From Betaproteobacteria bacterium SG8_41 (GTDB lineage: Bacteria; Pseudomonadota; Gammaproteobacteria; Burkholderiales; SG8-41): a stretch of 46,439 nt of DNA. How positions within the stretch are numbered: position 1 is the first letter of the stretch; every line of letters starts with the position of its first letter. The stretch covers positions 1 through 46,439 of the forward strand of contig LJTT01000043.1 in assembly GCA_001303585.1 (NCBI GenBank). The letters are read 5' to 3'. Below, piece after piece: positions 1-8,378 of this stretch. The translations under genes were made by a program, and so were the position numbers. The notes below the pieces were generated by a model. It saw only the letters and a program-made list of their open reading frames with translations, was not told the DNA's origin and did no database searches.

Positions 1-320
1 ACTTGAACCGCGGTGCCGACAGAGGTCGACGTGTTGGCGCCCTGGATCGTGATCGTTCCCGCCGAGGCAACCGATCCGCCCGACACCTTGCCCGAGACCG
101 CCACCGTCAGGCCCGTGCCCGAGCCCGCGAGCGTGCCGTTCGACTGCGCCGCCTCCGAAACCGAGGTCTTGAAACCGCTCGCCACCAGGACCAGTTCCGA
201 AACCTTCGCGCGAATGGTGTAGTCCTGGTAGGCAGGCAGCGCGACCGCCGCCAGGATGCCGATGATCGCCACGACGATCATCAACTCGATAAGGGTGAAC
301 CCCCTCTGGATACTCTTCAT
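1..320 (-). CDS. type IV pilin (PilA-like), 3' end cut by window edge
   Basis: Major-pilin-like subunit of a type IV pilus. After a short basic leader (MKSIQRG) comes the type III signal sequence [20 protein letters not shown], with prepilin peptidase cleavage expected between Gly7 and Phe8 and the usual Glu5 of the mature protein. [12 protein letters not shown] follows, as in many betaproteobacterial PilA proteins, then a Ser/Gly/Thr-rich globular part. About 106 codons are visible; the C-terminal disulfide loop lies outside the window. The ATG at 320 has a GGAG ribosome site about ten bases upstream. A sigma-54-like promoter lies about 40 bases before the start, matching the PilR/RpoN control known for pilA genes. 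A minor pilin is possible, but the head is typical of PilA. Confidence 0.88.
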   Translation of the reverse strand, partial: MKSIQRGFTLIELMIVVAIIGILAAVALPAYQDYTIRAKVSELVLVASGFKTSVSEAAQSNGTLAGSGTGLTVAVSGKVSGGSVASAGTITIQGANTSTSVGTAVQ

Positions 321-371
321 GTGATTCTCCGGTTCGTTGAAAAACGAAATAGTGCTTGCACCGAATTCAGC

Positions 372-387
372 GGCAAGTTCCGTACCA
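372..387 (-). promoter_or_regulatory. sigma-54 (-24/-12) promoter of the pilin gene
   Basis: Read on the minus strand the site is TGGTACGGAACTTGCC. It has GG-N10-GC spacing and differs from TGGCACG-N4-TTGCW at only two positions. Transcription would begin near 360, leaving a leader of about 40 bases before the pilin ATG at 320. PilR/RpoN control of pilA is established in several Gram-negative bacteria; the site here is read from sequence only. Confidence 0.6.
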
Positions 388-811
388 GCGCCAGGCTGCA
401 CTATACGCGCCTTGAATGTCAGAAAAATTGCTTTTGATGCCTGGATTTGGTCAAAATCCCGCTTTCAAGCAAACGAGTGCGGCACTTGTGTCGCATTTGG
501 CATTCCTCAGTGGCCGAGACCGACGAGAGTTCCCCGCTCGCGGGAGGGCGAATTGCGTGCAATCGATCCGCTGGAATGCTCTGCGCTCAAAAAACAGTGC
601 GACGAAGAGACCGCATCTGCCCCAAATGCGGACTTGCACCAGCGTCCAGTATCGGCACGAATGGGCCATGCGGAACGCTGCTCGTGAAAGACCGGTTCCG
701 GACCCTGCAGCGCGGAGCGTCGCAACGGGCGGTCCGGTATGAGCTGAGATTCGCAGTGGACTGGAAAATGGCTTAGGATGGTCTTTACGTAAACGGCAGC
801 TGCCTGCGCAT
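388..811. other. intergenic stretch without a convincing gene
   Basis: This space between the divergent pilin and NMT1-like genes must hold upstream sites for the pilin promoter and the promoter of the downstream gene, but no confident -35/-10 pair was found. A forward reading frame at 447-776 (109 codons) contains CPKCG followed 14 residues later by CG, which recalls a zinc ribbon. It lacks a good ribosome site and family-like sequence, so it may be a decayed gene or chance. Confidence 0.3.
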
Positions 812-826
812 GAGGAGTACAGCGAC

Positions 827-1717
827 TTGGACAGAATCAACATACAGTTCACCTTGTTTTCCGCGTTCTACTCGCCGCTCATTTCGACGATGTCGGGCGG
901 GTTCCTCAAAGCGGAAGGTCTGGAACCGGAGTGGTCGGTTGCGCCGGCGGGCGTCTCGGCGCTTGACGCATTGAAAGACGGCTCCGCTCACGTCGTTCAA
1001 TCGGCACTGAGCCAGGGGTTCACGTCACTCAACAAGGGCGAGACGCCGGCCGCAGTCCATTTCGCCCAGATCAACGAGATGGACGGGTTCTTCCTCACCG
1101 GACGCAGGCCTGACCCCGCCTTCACCTGGGGCAAGCTGGAGGGCGCCGAGGTCGTTACGTTCAAGGGCGGCCAGCCGCTCGCCATGTTCAAATACGCGTG
1201 CCACAAGGCCGGCATCGATTTCAACAAAATAAAGCTCATCTGCCCCGTTGGCGCTGCCGAAATCGACCGGGCCTTCCGCAGCGGGCAGGGACAGTATGCG
1301 CACCAGCAGGGCCCGTTTCCGCAGCAGCTGCAGGCCGATGGCGTCGGACATGTTGTGGCGCAGGTTGGAAAACAGATCGGACCCTGCGGTTTTTCCAGCC
1401 TTGCTGCGACCCGCGACTGGTTGCAAACGGATATGGCGAAGGCGTTCATACGCGCCTACAAGAAGGCCCGGATCTACATGAACAGGACGCCGGCCGCCGA
1501 GATTGCCAGGGTGCAGAAACCGTATTTTCCCAAGATCGATGAGAGCGTCCTTGCCGACTGCATCGCGACGTATCAGCAGCTTGGCTGCTGGACGCCGCAT
1601 GTGGAAATCACGCATGCAGCCTATGAGAAAACGCTTGATGTATTCGAACACAATGGCTTGCTGAAGCAGCGTTATCGCTACGAGGACGTCTGCGCCGCAC
1701 CGCCGGCGACCGATTGA
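827..1717 (+). CDS. NMT1/THI5-like substrate-binding protein, no signal peptide
   Basis: Resembles the periplasmic binding protein superfamily around NMT1/THI5 and SsuA: an early beta strand (INIQFTLFSAFYSPL), 'GGFLKAEGLEPEW', the 'AGVSALDALKDGSAHVVQSALS' segment shared by such receptors, and a helical C-terminal lobe. The TTG start at 827 is chosen because GAGGAG lies 812-817 at good spacing and no ATG fits. The 296-residue product begins directly with the mature fold and has no export signal, which is odd for a transport receptor. It may be a cytoplasmic ligand-binding or enzyme-like relative, or the start may be wrong. No permease or ATPase gene is adjacent. The ligand is unknown. Confidence 0.7.
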   Translation: MDRINIQFTLFSAFYSPLISTMSGGFLKAEGLEPEWSVAPAGVSALDALKDGSAHVVQSALSQGFTSLNKGETPAAVHFAQINEMDGFFLTGRRPDPAFTWGKLEGAEVVTFKGGQPLAMFKYACHKAGIDFNKIKLICPVGAAEIDRAFRSGQGQYAHQQGPFPQQLQADGVGHVVAQVGKQIGPCGFSSLAATRDWLQTDMAKAFIRAYKKARIYMNRTPAAEIARVQKPYFPKIDESVLADCIATYQQLGCWTPHVEITHAAYEKTLDVFEHNGLLKQRYRYEDVCAAPPATD

Positions 1718-2024
1718 GCATAAATTCCTGCAGGACTGATTGGCGCGACGGCCGAGACCGGGAAGTGTCATCTGTTTGCGATGAGCGGCCGCATTTGGGC
1801 CGGCGGCGGGAGCCTAATAGCAAGGTTTGACACGCCGCTTGCCCGCAGATGTCGTCGGATGGCCTGCTGCCCGTCTCATGGCTCTTGTCCAAGATGACAG
1901 GATTTCTTGTTGCCGTATTCGGCTTTGAGGCGCGAGTGCGAGCGCGGCAGTTTCTTGATTCAACGAGCAGCCGTCTTCGCTCCTGCGCGCACGGACGACC
2001 CATCACGACTCACGGATTCCTGGA
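1718..2024. other. intergenic, nothing recognised
   Basis: About 300 bases between two forward genes. No tRNA-like fold, strong terminator or consensus promoter was seen, and the short open frames on both strands resemble no family. Confidence 0.4.
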
Positions 2025-2963
2025 ATGAACGCACCCGCACTCAACAGTTCAACCGGCCAGCTGGAAGCTGCGCTGCGCGCAGGCCACTTTGTGATGACGG
2101 CGGAGACCTCGCCCCTCGACGTCGCGACTGCCGCACCGATACTCGCGCGCGCCGGATGCCTGAAAGGGCTCGCCGACGCGGTCAACGTTTGCGACGGGCC
2201 CAGCGCCCGTGCCCACATTTCGGCGCTCGCTGAATCGGCGATCCTCGCGCAGAACGGCATCGAGCCGGTGCTTCAGTTCACGGTGAGGGACCGCAACCGG
2301 CTCGCCCTGCAGGGCGATCTGCTCGGTGCCGCTGCGCTGGGCATCCCGAGCATCCTGTGTCTGCACGGCGACGACATCAAGAAGGGCGACCAGCCTGACG
2401 CCAAACCGGTCCACGACATCGACAGCCGCGAACTCATGAATACGGCCCGGCGCATGCGCGATGAGGGCGTTTTGCCCTCGGGCCGCGCGCTCGAATCACG
2501 GCCCCGACTGCTGATCGGCGCAGCCGACACGCCGGTCGACCCGAAGCCGGGCTGGAAACCGGACGGCCTGCGCGCCAAGATCGACGCTGGCGCGGAATTC
2601 GTGCAGACGCAGTTCTGTTTCGATCTCGGATTGCTGCGGCGCTACCTCGGGGCGCTGGCCGACGATGGCATTCTCGAGCGGGTCTACCTGATTGTCGGCA
2701 TTGGTCCGATTCCGTCGGCGAAATCGGCGCGCTGGATGAACGCCAACCTGTGGGGTGTGAGCGTTCCGGAGCCGATGATCCAGCGACTCGAACGGGCGCA
2801 GCGCCCGGAAGCAGAAGGACGGCGCATCTGCGTCGAGCTGCTGCAGGAGCTTGCGGAGATCAAGGGCGTTGCGGGCGCGCACATGATGGGCCCAAAGCAG
2901 GAGCAGGCGATCGCGGACGCTATCGTGGAATCGCGCCTGCTCGCGCGGCGCGGAAGAGCCTAG
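2025..2963 (+). CDS. methylenetetrahydrofolate reductase family protein (MetF-like)
   Basis: A 312-residue TIM-barrel protein of the MetF/MTHFR family. The N-terminal 'MTAETSPLD' corresponds to the family strand carrying the catalytic Glu; 'VNVCDGPSARAHIS', 'FTVRDRNRLALQGDLLGAAALGI', 'ILCLHGDD' and 'FVQTQFCFDLGLLRRYL' follow in family order. The family uses FAD to reduce 5,10-methylene-THF to 5-methyl-THF for methionine synthesis. This copy is divergent from housekeeping MetF ('ILCLHGDD' where MetF usually has LTGD) and ends in 'GVAGAHMMGPKQEQAIADAI'. Such relatives occur in one-carbon or methyl-group catabolism, so the exact role is uncertain. The ATG at 2025 has only a weak ribosome site. 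It stands alone as a transcription unit. Confidence 0.82.
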   Translation: MNAPALNSSTGQLEAALRAGHFVMTAETSPLDVATAAPILARAGCLKGLADAVNVCDGPSARAHISALAESAILAQNGIEPVLQFTVRDRNRLALQGDLLGAAALGIPSILCLHGDDIKKGDQPDAKPVHDIDSRELMNTARRMRDEGVLPSGRALESRPRLLIGAADTPVDPKPGWKPDGLRAKIDAGAEFVQTQFCFDLGLLRRYLGALADDGILERVYLIVGIGPIPSAKSARWMNANLWGVSVPEPMIQRLERAQRPEAEGRRICVELLQELAEIKGVAGAHMMGPKQEQAIADAIVESRLLARRGRA

Positions 2964-3163
2964 GAAACAGAATCAGATACGCAATCCCGCAATTGCGCAA
3001 ACCTCGAAAGTGCGGCCCCGATCCTTTTGCGCCGCGAGCGAAACGGCGCGTATGCAGCCGACGCGATGTCGCAGCCTTCGGCGAGTTCTCCCAGGGGCCA
3101 AGCCGTTCGAGGCGGATGGAAATTGCCGCGCAATGGGCGGCAACATTCGATATCGGTTCGCTA

Positions 3164-4489
3164 TTACCTGAGCCAGACCAGGGCCGCGAGTACTATCAAC
3201 GCCAAGACCAGCCAGGCTACCTTTGAACGAGGGCTCTTGCCGAGCATCTCGAATTTCGAAGCGGGCGATGCCCGCTCGTGAACCCACTGCGCTCCTGCTT
3301 CCTGCCCCGCGCCCTCGCGCGCGACGAGATGTCCTTCGGATCGCCTCCCGCTCAACAGTGAAGCGAGTCCGTCTGTCGCCAGCCCCGAGGACACCGGCCC
3401 TTGCTGACCGTGCAACGCCTTCCGGATTCGAAGGTAACGATGCGTCAGCCAGTCGTCGCCGAGATATTGCTCTAGCACGGCCCTTTTGGCGGGGTCGAGC
3501 AGGAGCCTGGCATTGCTCACCGCCGCCAGCAGAAAGGCAGCGCCGTCACGCTCGTAGCCCGTCCGGATCTGGCGGCTTGTCAGGCGAGCGCTGGCGTAGT
3601 AGCCGCAGCGCCGGGCAATGTCCGGGGATGACTCAGTCGCGTCAGGCAGCGCGCCCGGTTTACGGCCGTACACGCTCGCCATCAGGCAGCGCAGGTCCTC
3701 CTGTCGCGACAGGCCCGTCAGGCTGTGCCCCTGTTGGCCCATTTTCCGCAGCCCGAGCCTTCCCCAGCGTTCGAGCGCCACATCGATCGAATCCGGCAGG
3801 TACACCTGTTGCGGGTTGAGCCGCATGAGCGTGTTCAGGACAATCTGCGCCATGACGTCGTTGAAGGGCGCGCGCTCGACGAAAGCCCAGATCGCCTTGT
3901 GAATGCGGTCGTGCCCGATGTCGGCCTTTTCTGCCGTGCCCCGGTGTTTCTGCAGGCGTGGATTGTCCATGCAGTAGATCAGCATGGACGACCAGCGGGC
4001 GGGAGCGATATCCGAAAATGGCTTGTCCCAACGGTACAGCGCCTCAACCAGCTCCTCATCGATTGCGGGATTGGTGAACAGGGCGGAAAGCTCGTCGCTG
4101 GTCGCGACTTTCAGGAACGCGGTCGCGCCGCCCTTTCCGAGATAGCTGGTTGGGTTTCCGCTCTCTCCGTAGGACCTTCGCTGATTCTGAAGACATGCGA
4201 GCCGCAGCCCCAGGTTGTAACTGCGCTGCAAACTGTCGGGAGCCCGTCCCAGCGTCCGCATGAAGCAGTTGCGAACATGCGATGCCTTGGGAGAGTGCTG
4301 AGCGACAGCCAGGTCTATGAGCGGGTCGTTTCGCCTGATGGCTGTTCCGTAGACAACCATCTCGGCGGTGGACGCGGCTTCCTCCTTCAGTTCCTCGCCG
4401 AGGCGGGTCAACAGGCGGTGACAATAGTCGGGACTTCCTACGGCGACGCGTGCCGCGGTCAAGAAGAGTTCTGCCGACGAGTATCTCAT
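3164..4489 (-). CDS. hypothetical helical protein with C-terminal membrane anchor
   Basis: No family recognised. From the ATG at 4489 the product is 441 residues, largely helical (MRYSSAELFLTAARVAVGSP..., LLTRLGEELKEEAAS), with no N-terminal signal. A single hydrophobic helix (VAWLVLALIVLAALVWL) lies at the extreme C-terminus, preceded by basic residues (GKSPRSK): the layout of a tail-anchored protein with a cytoplasmic domain. The mid-region (AIDEELVEALYRWDKPFSD, FVERAPFNDVMAQIVLNTLMRLNP) reads like helical-repeat segments. The frame stays open upstream to 4708, but those 73 codons are low-complexity and not protein-like, so 4489 is preferred despite a weak ribosome site. It is flanked by genes on the opposite strand and is probably monocistronic. 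Confidence 0.6.
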   Translation of the reverse strand: MRYSSAELFLTAARVAVGSPDYCHRLLTRLGEELKEEAASTAEMVVYGTAIRRNDPLIDLAVAQHSPKASHVRNCFMRTLGRAPDSLQRSYNLGLRLACLQNQRRSYGESGNPTSYLGKGGATAFLKVATSDELSALFTNPAIDEELVEALYRWDKPFSDIAPARWSSMLIYCMDNPRLQKHRGTAEKADIGHDRIHKAIWAFVERAPFNDVMAQIVLNTLMRLNPQQVYLPDSIDVALERWGRLGLRKMGQQGHSLTGLSRQEDLRCLMASVYGRKPGALPDATESSPDIARRCGYYASARLTSRQIRTGYERDGAAFLLAAVSNARLLLDPAKRAVLEQYLGDDWLTHRYLRIRKALHGQQGPVSSGLATDGLASLLSGRRSEGHLVAREGAGQEAGAQWVHERASPASKFEMLGKSPRSKVAWLVLALIVLAALVWLR

Positions 4490-4824
4490 GAGCGATTTTT
4501 TGCGTAAGGATAGTATTTCTGGGCCCCGATGTACACTAAAACTTGACGTGGTTGCCCTCGTGGTTCGTCGTTGCGGGTCACCCCTTGATGGACGGACCGG
4601 GCTCTCTGGGACGCTGAGTTGCGCCCGCTGACACGCGTCGTTGCGCGGGTTGGCGAGCCGCGCCGGAAAGACCGGGCACGACGGAGCCAACGCATGCCCG
4701 TTCCCCAAGCGCCAGCGGTGCTTCGGGGTTTATGCCTGCTGACGTCATCGGACTCCTGCTGAACGGGCGTTCCTTTGGGTGTGCTATCGTTGCCCGTCCA
4801 GATCGAGGAAGGAGGAGAAAACCA

Positions 4825-5802
4825 ATGCTTAGAGCCGCGATTTTCGGAGTTGGGACATGGGGCGCGCGCCTGGTTCAGGCGGTGGAGGGCAGCGAGAAGT
4901 TCAAGTTCGTCAAAGCCATCTCGCGCGACCCCGGCAAGTACAGCGAGTTGTCCAAGAAGACGGGAATAAAGTTCGTGTCTTCGTATGGTCGCGTCCTCAA
5001 GGATTCGGAGATCGACGCGGTTGTTCTCGCCACGCCGCATTCGTTGCATCACAAGCAGATCATCCAGGCAGCCAAGGCTGGCAAACATGTCTACGTGGAG
5101 AAACCCCTGGCGCTGAAGCGCAAGAACGCGCAGCAGGCGGTTGACGCCTGCCAGGTCGCAGGGGTCACGCTCGGCCTTGGCTTCAATCGCCGCTACGCAC
5201 CTGCTTTCGTCGAGATGATGAGGCGCATCAAGGCGGGCGAGATCGGGGACGTGCTGCACATCGAGGGGCAGCATTCCGGGCCGACCGGCTACCGGCTCAA
5301 GGCCGGCAACTGGCGCGCGACTCGCGCGGAGGCGCCCGGGGGCGGCATGACGGCTCGCGGCATTCATACGCTGGATGCGATGATCAACATCGCCGGGCCG
5401 GTTGCGTCAGTCTATGCGTTCAGCGACAAGCGTCACCTGCCCGCGGAGATCGACATGGACGACACGACCTCGATGCTGCTGCGGTTCGCAAACGGCGCCA
5501 CGGGCTACCTCGGGACCGTGTTCGTGACCGGAGACTGCTACCGCGTCCACGCTTTTGGCACGAAGGGCTGGCTCGAGATGCGCGGCGACGCCGAGCTCAT
5601 TGCGCGCGGGCTCGAGGGTGCGCCGGAGCGGGTTCAGATCACGCCAATGGACAAGGAGCGCGCATTGCTCGAGGGCTTCGCAGACGCCGTGGCAGCGAAG
5701 CAGCCCTTCGTCGTTCCGCCCGACGAGATCGTCAACGGGATCGCGGTGCTGGAGGCGATCGTCGCCTCGGCGGCGAAGGGCCGCCCGGTCACTATTGCTT
5801 GA
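4825..5802 (+). CDS. Gfo/Idh/MocA family NAD(P)-dependent oxidoreductase
   Basis: A 325-residue sugar- or inositol-dehydrogenase-like oxidoreductase. The Rossmann start is 'AAIFGVGTWGARLVQAV' (GxGxxG), then 'VLATPHSLHHKQIIQAAKAGKHVYVEKPLAL' with the family EKP motif whose Lys takes part in catalysis, and 'GLGFNRRYAPAF' opening the C-terminal substrate domain. The start at 4825 is set by GGAGGAG at 4811-4817; the open frame upstream is not used. The substrate cannot be told from sequence. The neighbouring 3-hydroxyacid dehydrogenase-like gene on the opposite strand suggests a small sugar-acid or hydroxyacid catabolic setting, but nothing ties them into one operon. Confidence 0.88.
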   Translation: MLRAAIFGVGTWGARLVQAVEGSEKFKFVKAISRDPGKYSELSKKTGIKFVSSYGRVLKDSEIDAVVLATPHSLHHKQIIQAAKAGKHVYVEKPLALKRKNAQQAVDACQVAGVTLGLGFNRRYAPAFVEMMRRIKAGEIGDVLHIEGQHSGPTGYRLKAGNWRATRAEAPGGGMTARGIHTLDAMINIAGPVASVYAFSDKRHLPAEIDMDDTTSMLLRFANGATGYLGTVFVTGDCYRVHAFGTKGWLEMRGDAELIARGLEGAPERVQITPMDKERALLEGFADAVAAKQPFVVPPDEIVNGIAVLEAIVASAAKGRPVTIA

Positions 5803-5806
5803 CAGC

Positions 5807-5886
5807 GTGATCGGTGACCGGTGGCCCGTGACCGGATACAACCCGCCGGGCTACGGTTGAGGGTTTAGGGTCTGATCACCGGTCAC
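5807..5886. repeat. inverted tandem-word element, word GTGACCGG/GTGATCGG
   Basis: Left arm 5807-5835 holds GTGATCGG, GTGACCGG and a second GTGACCGG; right arm 5874-5886 is GATCACCGGTCAC, the reverse complement of the same words. It fills the space between convergent genes ending at 5802 and 5904. Confidence 0.6.
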
Positions 5887-5903
5887 GAAGCGTCCCCGCA
5901 GCG

Positions 5904-6821
5904 TCAGTCGCGCGCAAGCACTTCCTGGATCTTCCCCGCCGGCACGGCGATGTCCACGCCGGCACGCTCTTCCTGGAGCAGCATGAACGAGCGCGAGTCG
6001 CGCTCGCCCCAGCCGCGCCCGAGCGCTTCGGTCATTTCCGCGTGCGTGAGGCTCGCGATTCGCATCGGCACTCCGATCTCGCGCCCGAGCTCGGTGGCGA
6101 GCGTGACATCCTTGTGCGCGAGCTTCAGCGCAAAGTCGGGCGGCTCGAACTTGCCCTGCAGGAACTGGTTCCCCAGACGATCGAATGTGCGCATGCGCCC
6201 GAGCGAGCACTGGCGCACGGCCGCCCATAGCTCGAGCGGATCCACGCCCGCTTTGACCCCCATGGTGAACACCTCCGCGAGTGCGGCCTGGATGGCGTAG
6301 CCCGCGCAGTTGTGCACCAGCTTCGCCACCGAGCCCGCGCCGATCGGCCCGATGTAGATGACCTGGTCGCCGATCGCGTCGAGAACCGGGCGGAAGCGGT
6401 CGAAGATGGCGCGCTCCCCGCCGACGAGCAGCGCGAGCTTGCGGGATTTCGCGCCGCGCGGCCCGCCGCTCACGGGGGCATCGAGCATCGCGATCCCCCG
6501 CTCGGCGAAGCGCGCGTGAATCCGGCGCACGACCGTCGGGGAGTTGGTCGAAAGATCGAACCAGGCGGCATCCGGGCGCATGCCTTCCAGCAGCTCCGCG
6601 CCGACTGCTTCAGCCTCGGGCGGCCCCGGAAGAGAGGTGAAGACGACCTCCGACTGCTGTGCAACTTGTCGCGGACCGTCAGCCCACTGCGCGCCTGCCT
6701 TCAGATGCGGCGCGGCGGCCTCGCGCCGCAGGTCGTGAACGACAAGCTCGTGGCCAGCCGCCTTGACGTTGAGCGCCATGCTTCCGCCCATGATGCCCAG
6801 TCCGATGAATCCGACTTTCAT
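5904..6821 (-). CDS. NAD(P)-dependent 3-hydroxyisobutyrate dehydrogenase-family oxidoreductase
   Basis: A 305-residue beta-hydroxyacid dehydrogenase of the 3-hydroxyisobutyrate/tartronate semialdehyde reductase/6-phosphogluconate family. Visible are the N-terminal dinucleotide motif 'VGFIGLGIMGGSMALNV', the substrate-binding signature 'DAPVSGGPRGAKSRKLALLVGG' (residues 114-134) and the catalytic-lysine segment 'GAGSVAKLVHN' (Lys167). The second half is the all-helical domain. These enzymes oxidise or reduce C3-C4 hydroxyacids with NAD(P). The ATG at 6821 gives the canonical family N-terminus. The gene runs toward the Gfo/Idh gene and away from metC-like 6915-8078; spacer repeat elements separate it from both. 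Confidence 0.9.
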   Translation of the reverse strand: MKVGFIGLGIMGGSMALNVKAAGHELVVHDLRREAAAPHLKAGAQWADGPRQVAQQSEVVFTSLPGPPEAEAVGAELLEGMRPDAAWFDLSTNSPTVVRRIHARFAERGIAMLDAPVSGGPRGAKSRKLALLVGGERAIFDRFRPVLDAIGDQVIYIGPIGAGSVAKLVHNCAGYAIQAALAEVFTMGVKAGVDPLELWAAVRQCSLGRMRTFDRLGNQFLQGKFEPPDFALKLAHKDVTLATELGREIGVPMRIASLTHAEMTEALGRGWGERDSRSFMLLQEERAGVDIAVPAGKIQEVLARD

Positions 6822-6843
6822 TAGAAATCCCCCTCTACAGACC

Positions 6844-6899
6844 GTGAATCGTGAATCGTCAGTCGTAAACTGGAAACTCGAAACTCGAAACTCGAAACC
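6844..6899. repeat. tandem-word element, words GTGAATC and GAAACTC
   Basis: Two copies of GTGAATC (6844-6857) are followed by three to four copies of the 7-mer GAAACTC (about 6873-6899). It lies just upstream of the dehydrogenase start and downstream of the metC-like gene. Confidence 0.65.
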
Positions 6900-6914
6900 G
6901 CTACTGGCGGCCGC

Positions 6915-8078
6915 TCATGCCATGCCGAGCTTATTGAAGCCCTGCTCGAGATCGGCCATGAGGTCTGCCGGGTCCTCGAGCCCGATGTGCAGCCGGATGG
7001 TCGGGCCGCCGGGCTTCCACTGGGTCGCGGTCCGCAGCTTTTCCGGATGCGCGACCGTTGCCAGGCTCTCGTAGCCGCCCCAGCTCGAGCCGATGCCGAA
7101 CAAGGTCAGCGAATTCACGAACGCCGCGGCTTGCCGCTCGCTGGCGCGGTTGAGGATGAACGAGAAGAGGCCGGCTGCGCCGCTAAAGTCTCGCCTCCAG
7201 ATGGTGTTGCCCGGGTGGCTGGTCAGGGCCGGATAAAGAACATGTCTTGCCTCCGGCCGGGATCGCAGCCAGCGTGCCACCCCGAGTGCGCTTGCCATAT
7301 GTTGCTTGAGGCGCACGCCGATGGTACGGAGGCCCCTCAGCGCGAGATAGCAGTCATCCGGGCTGACACTGTAGCCAAAGTCGGCGACCGTCCGGCGCAC
7401 CGTCCTCCAGTGCTGCTCGTTGGTGACGATCAGGCCCATCATGACATCAGAATGCCCGGAGATGTACTTGGTGGCCGAATGGATGGATACGTCCACGCCG
7501 CGCTCGAAAGAGCGGAAGAAATACGGCGTGCCCCAGGTGTTGTCCGCGAGCACCGGCACGCCGCGCGCATGCGCAGCCGCGGCAATTGCGGGAATGTCCT
7601 GGACCTCGAAGGTGAGCGAACCGGGCGATTCGCAGAAAACCGCTTTTGTGTTCGGTTTTATGAGAGCCGCGATGCCTCCGCCGATGACGGGATCGTAGTA
7701 CTCGACCTCAGCGCCTTTCGCCTTGAGCTGGCGCTGGCAGAATACCCGCGTTGGCGCGTAGACCGAATCGGCGACGAGAATATGCCCGCCTGGTTTCACG
7801 AAGGCGCTGATGGCAGCCGCGATGGCGGCAAGCCCCGAGGGCAGCGCGACCGCGTGGTAGCCGCCTTCGAGTCGGGCAACCGCTTCCTCGAGCGCGCGCG
7901 TTGTCGGCGTGCCGTGGCGGCCGTACGTGATTCGCTGGTAATCCTCGTCGCGCGGCGCCTCGTAGGTTTCCACGTCGGGGTTGAGCACGGTTGAGGTGCG
8001 GTAGACCGGGGTATTGACCATGCCCTGGGACTGGCGGGGGTCACGCCCGACGTGCACGAGGAGGGTATCTTTGTTCAT
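6915..8078 (-). CDS. metC: cystathionine beta-lyase, PLP-dependent
   Basis: A 387-residue Cys/Met-metabolism PLP enzyme (fold type I). Landmarks are 'RITYGRHGTPTTRALEEAVARLEGG' early on, 'ALPSGLAAIAAAISAFVKPGGHILV', the PLP-contact Asp in 'VLADNTWGTP' and the Schiff-base Lys204 in 'SIHSATKYISGHSD'. It best matches the proteobacterial cystathionine beta-lyase group, which cleaves cystathionine to homocysteine, pyruvate and ammonia; 'FGIGSSWGGYESL' is typical of that group. The start is put at the ATG at 8078, since MNKDTLLVHVGRDP matches family N-termini, although the frame extends to 8183 and no clear ribosome site is seen. A gamma-lyase role cannot be excluded. Confidence 0.88.
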   Translation of the reverse strand: MNKDTLLVHVGRDPRQSQGMVNTPVYRTSTVLNPDVETYEAPRDEDYQRITYGRHGTPTTRALEEAVARLEGGYHAVALPSGLAAIAAAISAFVKPGGHILVADSVYAPTRVFCQRQLKAKGAEVEYYDPVIGGGIAALIKPNTKAVFCESPGSLTFEVQDIPAIAAAAHARGVPVLADNTWGTPYFFRSFERGVDVSIHSATKYISGHSDVMMGLIVTNEQHWRTVRRTVADFGYSVSPDDCYLALRGLRTIGVRLKQHMASALGVARWLRSRPEARHVLYPALTSHPGNTIWRRDFSGAAGLFSFILNRASERQAAAFVNSLTLFGIGSSWGGYESLATVAHPEKLRTATQWKPGGPTIRLHIGLEDPADLMADLEQGFNKLGMA

Positions 8079-8378
8079 GATGGAGGGGGCCAGGAAGATT
8101 TCTTGTCCGAGTTTAGCAACGAAACGTAACCGCCGATAAAGACTGATTACCCGCCCGAAGGGCTTCCGGCTTGCGGTGCTCAAGAATTCGCGCGGTCGGC
8201 GCCCATTGGAGGTGGAACGGGGCTTTCGACGCTACAAGGCATTCGTCGCAGCGGTCGGGCCTATTCTGCGGGCTGCCCCAAACCGGTGCAACATGTGGAC
8301 TGCCGGATTGTCGGGCTGCGCCGGATGCCGGATAATCGGCCGCTCGCCCACCACCCACAGCTACCGAGGGGAGGGGGC
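8079..8378. other. divergent intergenic region, nothing recognised
   Basis: This spacer lies between the divergent metC-like gene and the molybdenum hydroxylase operon and should contain both promoters. Neither a convincing -35/-10 pair nor a sigma-54 site was found. The GAGGGGAGG at 8366-8374 is taken as the ribosome site of the downstream gene. Confidence 0.4.

Noticed and set aside
447-776. Forward frame with CPKCG and CG knuckles before the NMT1-like gene
   Set aside because: Spacing of the cysteines is irregular, there is no ribosome site, and the rest is not protein-like.
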